21,916 bases of DNA, taken from contig CAKOPK010000016.1 in assembly GCA_934099115.1 (NCBI GenBank), positions 1 to 21,916 of the forward strand. The letters are read 5' to 3'. Made by a program: the position numbers and the translations under genes. The DNA comes from an uncultured Bacilli bacterium. Its GTDB lineage: Bacteria; Bacillota_I; Bacilli_A; RF39; UBA660. The notes under the pieces are model-generated. The model searched no databases. It saw only the letters and a program-made list of their open reading frames with translations, and had not been told where the DNA came from. Shown here in pieces: positions 20,153 to 21,916 of the stretch (position 1 is the first letter of the stretch; each line of letters begins with the position of its first letter).

Positions 20153-21916
20153 TTAAGAAACTGTATAAGGATTGGATGAAGTACCATTTCCGCTAGAGAA
20201 TATAGTTGAAGACTTTAGATTAATAACAGGTCTTATACCACCAGAATCGCCAACAATACTGCCACCAAAATTGCCTTCTAATCCTACAAGAAACTCTCGT
20301 GCATAACCACTATCAGTATAATATGGAGACATTGTCCAATAATACTGACCCGTATATAAGTAATAACCTGAGTTATTTATATTAAACACTCCTCCAGCGT
20401 ATGCTACTTCATCTGATGTGATTAAGCCTACTGATGTGGTAAATCTATCATTTACTTCTGTACACTTAAATGATGGCGCTTTATTTGTATATAATCTGTT
20501 GTACGCAGCATATTCAGTGTATGTAGTTCCAGTACCAGTTCCACTAAATGGTGTTCTATCGTTACAGAAAGAAGCGCCATTTCCAGTTACTATATAATTG
20601 GAATAACTTTTTAAGTTATTGTTATACCAATTGTCTATTGCTTCTTTGATTGTACTATTCGTTCCATTTCCATGGACTTCGCCACTAGTATATTGATACC
20701 CTACATACATATTATCCGTATAGGTACTGTTGAAGGCACTGGTTCCTATTTGGGTTCCTGTACCTGTTATATTGGCAGAATCTCCTTGATAAATCATTCG
20801 GATTGTTCCATCGCCATTTATACGAATGATTCTCCAGTAATATCCTGCAAATTTAACCCAATTCTCTGTTGTTGCTCCGGCAAAGTAATAACTTGTTCCA
20901 TAATCATCTTCCGCACTATAGATGGTTCCTGTTGTATCTGTTGTTACAGTTTGACTAAAGTCTGTTCTTGTTGCAATATTCTTATTAGCAAGTATTTGAT
21001 CTTTTGCATCCATTAAACCAGATATTTTGTATGGATTACTTGTTGTGCCCGTTCCAGTAAGTACTGTATCTGATTTTAGATTGATGACAGGACGTGCACC
21101 AGGGACAGTCCAACCAACACTGATCTTGCCAAGCTCACCTTTCAAATATACTCCAAATACATGTGCATAATCTTCATCGCTGTTAAAGAGGCTTGAGGCT
21201 AGAGCCCAATAATATTGGCCTGTAAATAAGTAATAGCTTGTATTATCAGTCCAATAAACTCCACCAGCATACGCTACTTCATCTGCTGTGATTAATCCTA
21301 TTGCTGTTGCAAATCTATCATTACTATTTGCACATTTATAGCTTGGAGCTTTATTCGTATATAATCTATTATAAGCTGCATATTCTGTATATGTAGCTCC
21401 CGTACCAGGCCCACTATATGGGGTTCTATCATTACAGAAATTCGCTCCTCCTCCTGTTGCTATATAATTAGAATAATCTTTTAAGTTATTGTTATACCAA
21501 TTATCCAGTACTCCTTTGATTGTACTGTCTGTTCCTCTTCCATGTACTTCGCCATTTGTATATTGATATCCTACATACATGTTATCATTATAATTTGTGT
21601 TAAATGTACTGGTTCCTATTTGGGTTGTCTCTCCTGTTTGATCTGTTGTTGGTCCATTATAAATCATTCTTATAGTTCCATCTCCATTGATTCTGATTAT
21701 TCTCCAATAGAATCCTGCAAATTTTACCCAGTTATCCGTTGGATTTCCAGCATAATAGTAACTTGTTCCATAATCATCTTCGGCACTATAGATGGTTCCT
21801 GTTGTATCCGTTGTTATAGTTTGACTAAAATCTTCTCTCTTTGCTATAGTTTTATTTGCTAATATAGTATCTTTTGCATATCTCTTTGTTATAAATGAAT
21901 CTGTACATGTTGTTTT
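20153..21916 (-). CDS. Surface protein with tandem lectin-like variable domains (5' end beyond the window)
   Basis: The reading frame is open to the window edge: 587 residues are visible and the true start is outside. An internal Met at 21667 is not the start, because 83 in-frame residues before it complete the first domain (KRYAKDTILANKTIAKREDF, then AEDDYGTSYYYAG, then GFYWRIIRINGDGTIR). It contains two consecutive copies of the domain seen in the downstream gene, joined by only a few residues (SGLMDAKDQ). Each copy has the Cys pair NFCNDRTP or SFCNDRTP and SYKCANSNDRF or SFKCTEVNDRF. Its stop lies 30 nt before the next gene, so they are co-transcribed. The domains most likely bind an extracellular ligand; nothing shows which. 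A predicted signal or membrane segment must lie further upstream. Confidence 0.8.
   Translation of the reverse strand, partial: KTTCTDSFITKRYAKDTILANKTIAKREDFSQTITTDTTGTIYSAEDDYGTSYYYAGNPTDNWVKFAGFYWRIIRINGDGTIRMIYNGPTTDQTGETTQIGTSTFNTNYNDNMYVGYQYTNGEVHGRGTDSTIKGVLDNWYNNNLKDYSNYIATGGGANFCNDRTPYSGPGTGATYTEYAAYNRLYTNKAPSYKCANSNDRFATAIGLITADEVAYAGGVYWTDNTSYYLFTGQYYWALASSLFNSDEDYAHVFGVYLKGELGKISVGWTVPGARPVINLKSDTVLTGTGTTSNPYKISGLMDAKDQILANKNIATRTDFSQTVTTDTTGTIYSAEDDYGTSYYFAGATTENWVKFAGYYWRIIRINGDGTIRMIYQGDSANITGTGTQIGTSAFNSTYTDNMYVGYQYTSGEVHGNGTNSTIKEAIDNWYNNNLKSYSNYIVTGNGASFCNDRTPFSGTGTGTTYTEYAAYNRLYTNKAPSFKCTEVNDRFTTSVGLITSDEVAYAGGVFNINNSGYYLYTGQYYWTMSPYYTDSGYAREFLVGLEGNFGGSIVGDSGGIRPVINLKSSTIFSSGNGTSSNPYTVS
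20156..21007 (-). repeat. Lectin-like domain copy 2
   Basis: About 852 bp from KDQILANK to NPYTVS. The hypervariable segment is about 20240-20324, between MSP and GIRPVI. Flanking parts are near-identical to copy 1 at protein level (EVHG-G, STIK, DNWYNNNLK-YSNYI, YTEYAAYNRLYTNKAPS). Confidence 0.85.
21020..21876 (-). repeat. Lectin-like domain copy 1
   Basis: About 857 bp from KDTILANK to NPYKIS. The hypervariable segment is about 21101-21205, where it reads YYWALASSLF instead of YYWTMSP and then diverges fully until GARPVI. By hand count that segment is about 45% G+C against roughly 37-38% in a conserved part of copy 2. Confidence 0.85.

Noticed and set aside
20672..21862. Ile/Cys-rich plus-strand frames in the lectin-like region
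   Set aside because: They recur at the same place in every domain copy because they are antisense to the repeats, and have no SD or promoter.
18071..21916. CRISPR array
   Set aside because: Repeats are about 850 bp coding domains with no short regular spacers.
18071..21916. Complete diversity-generating retroelement
   Set aside because: No reverse transcriptase, accessory protein or template repeat is visible in the window; only the variable-protein-like pattern is present.

Overview
The window is a stretch of very AT-rich chromosome (G+C clearly below one third by eye) from a Gram-positive, low-GC Bacillota. Gene content and order point to a Bacilli lineage near the Mollicutes/Erysipelotrichales, probably an uncultured gut member; that placement is inference. 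Standard code 11 is in use: Trp is written TGG, and TGA is a real stop, for example in the ATGA junction at 9455-9458.

Layout. 1-349: minus-strand tRNA cluster (transcribed Ser-fMet-Asp-Phe) behind a consensus promoter. 563-651: plus-strand tRNA-Leu with its own promoter and terminator. 698-4445: S1-domain protein, a NifU-type Fe-S carrier, a YutH-like kinase-fold protein, a DUF1292-like Pro-rich/coiled-coil protein, YutD and a tail-anchored unknown. The nifU(yutI)/yutH/yutD neighbourhood echoes Bacillus. 4446-4709: a strong 65-nt hairpin with its own minus-strand promoter. 4710-4892: a two-helix membrane miniprotein. 4876-6466: spoVID-like gene followed by a ysxE-like gene, the spore-coat pair of Bacillus, behind a sigma-E-like promoter. 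6599-6760: a 53-residue ribosomal protein L28. 6792-7745: cysteine synthase.

7846-13467 is a lipid region. A tight minus-strand operon runs ligase (AMP-forming) > carrier protein > phosphopantetheinyl transferase > GT8 glycosyltransferase > GT8 glycosyltransferase > PlsC-type acyltransferase. It converges on a second, atypical acyltransferase. The set is self-contained: activate a fatty acid, load it on a dedicated carrier, activate that carrier, add sugars and transfer the acyl group. A fatty-acid-scavenging or glycolipid pathway is my main functional hypothesis. Just upstream on the same strand lie rlmCD, a response regulator and a histidine kinase.

16819-18027 (plus) is an orphan type II secretion/type IV pilus ATPase whose real start appears to be a non-AUG codon. 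18071-21916 (minus) holds two adjacent secreted proteins, the second running off the window. They carry three copies of a domain of about 285 residues, nearly conserved except for one segment just before a G-x-R-P-V-[IV]-N-L-K-S motif, where the copies are almost unrelated. This looks like a ligand-binding domain family under diversification and is the other main finding.
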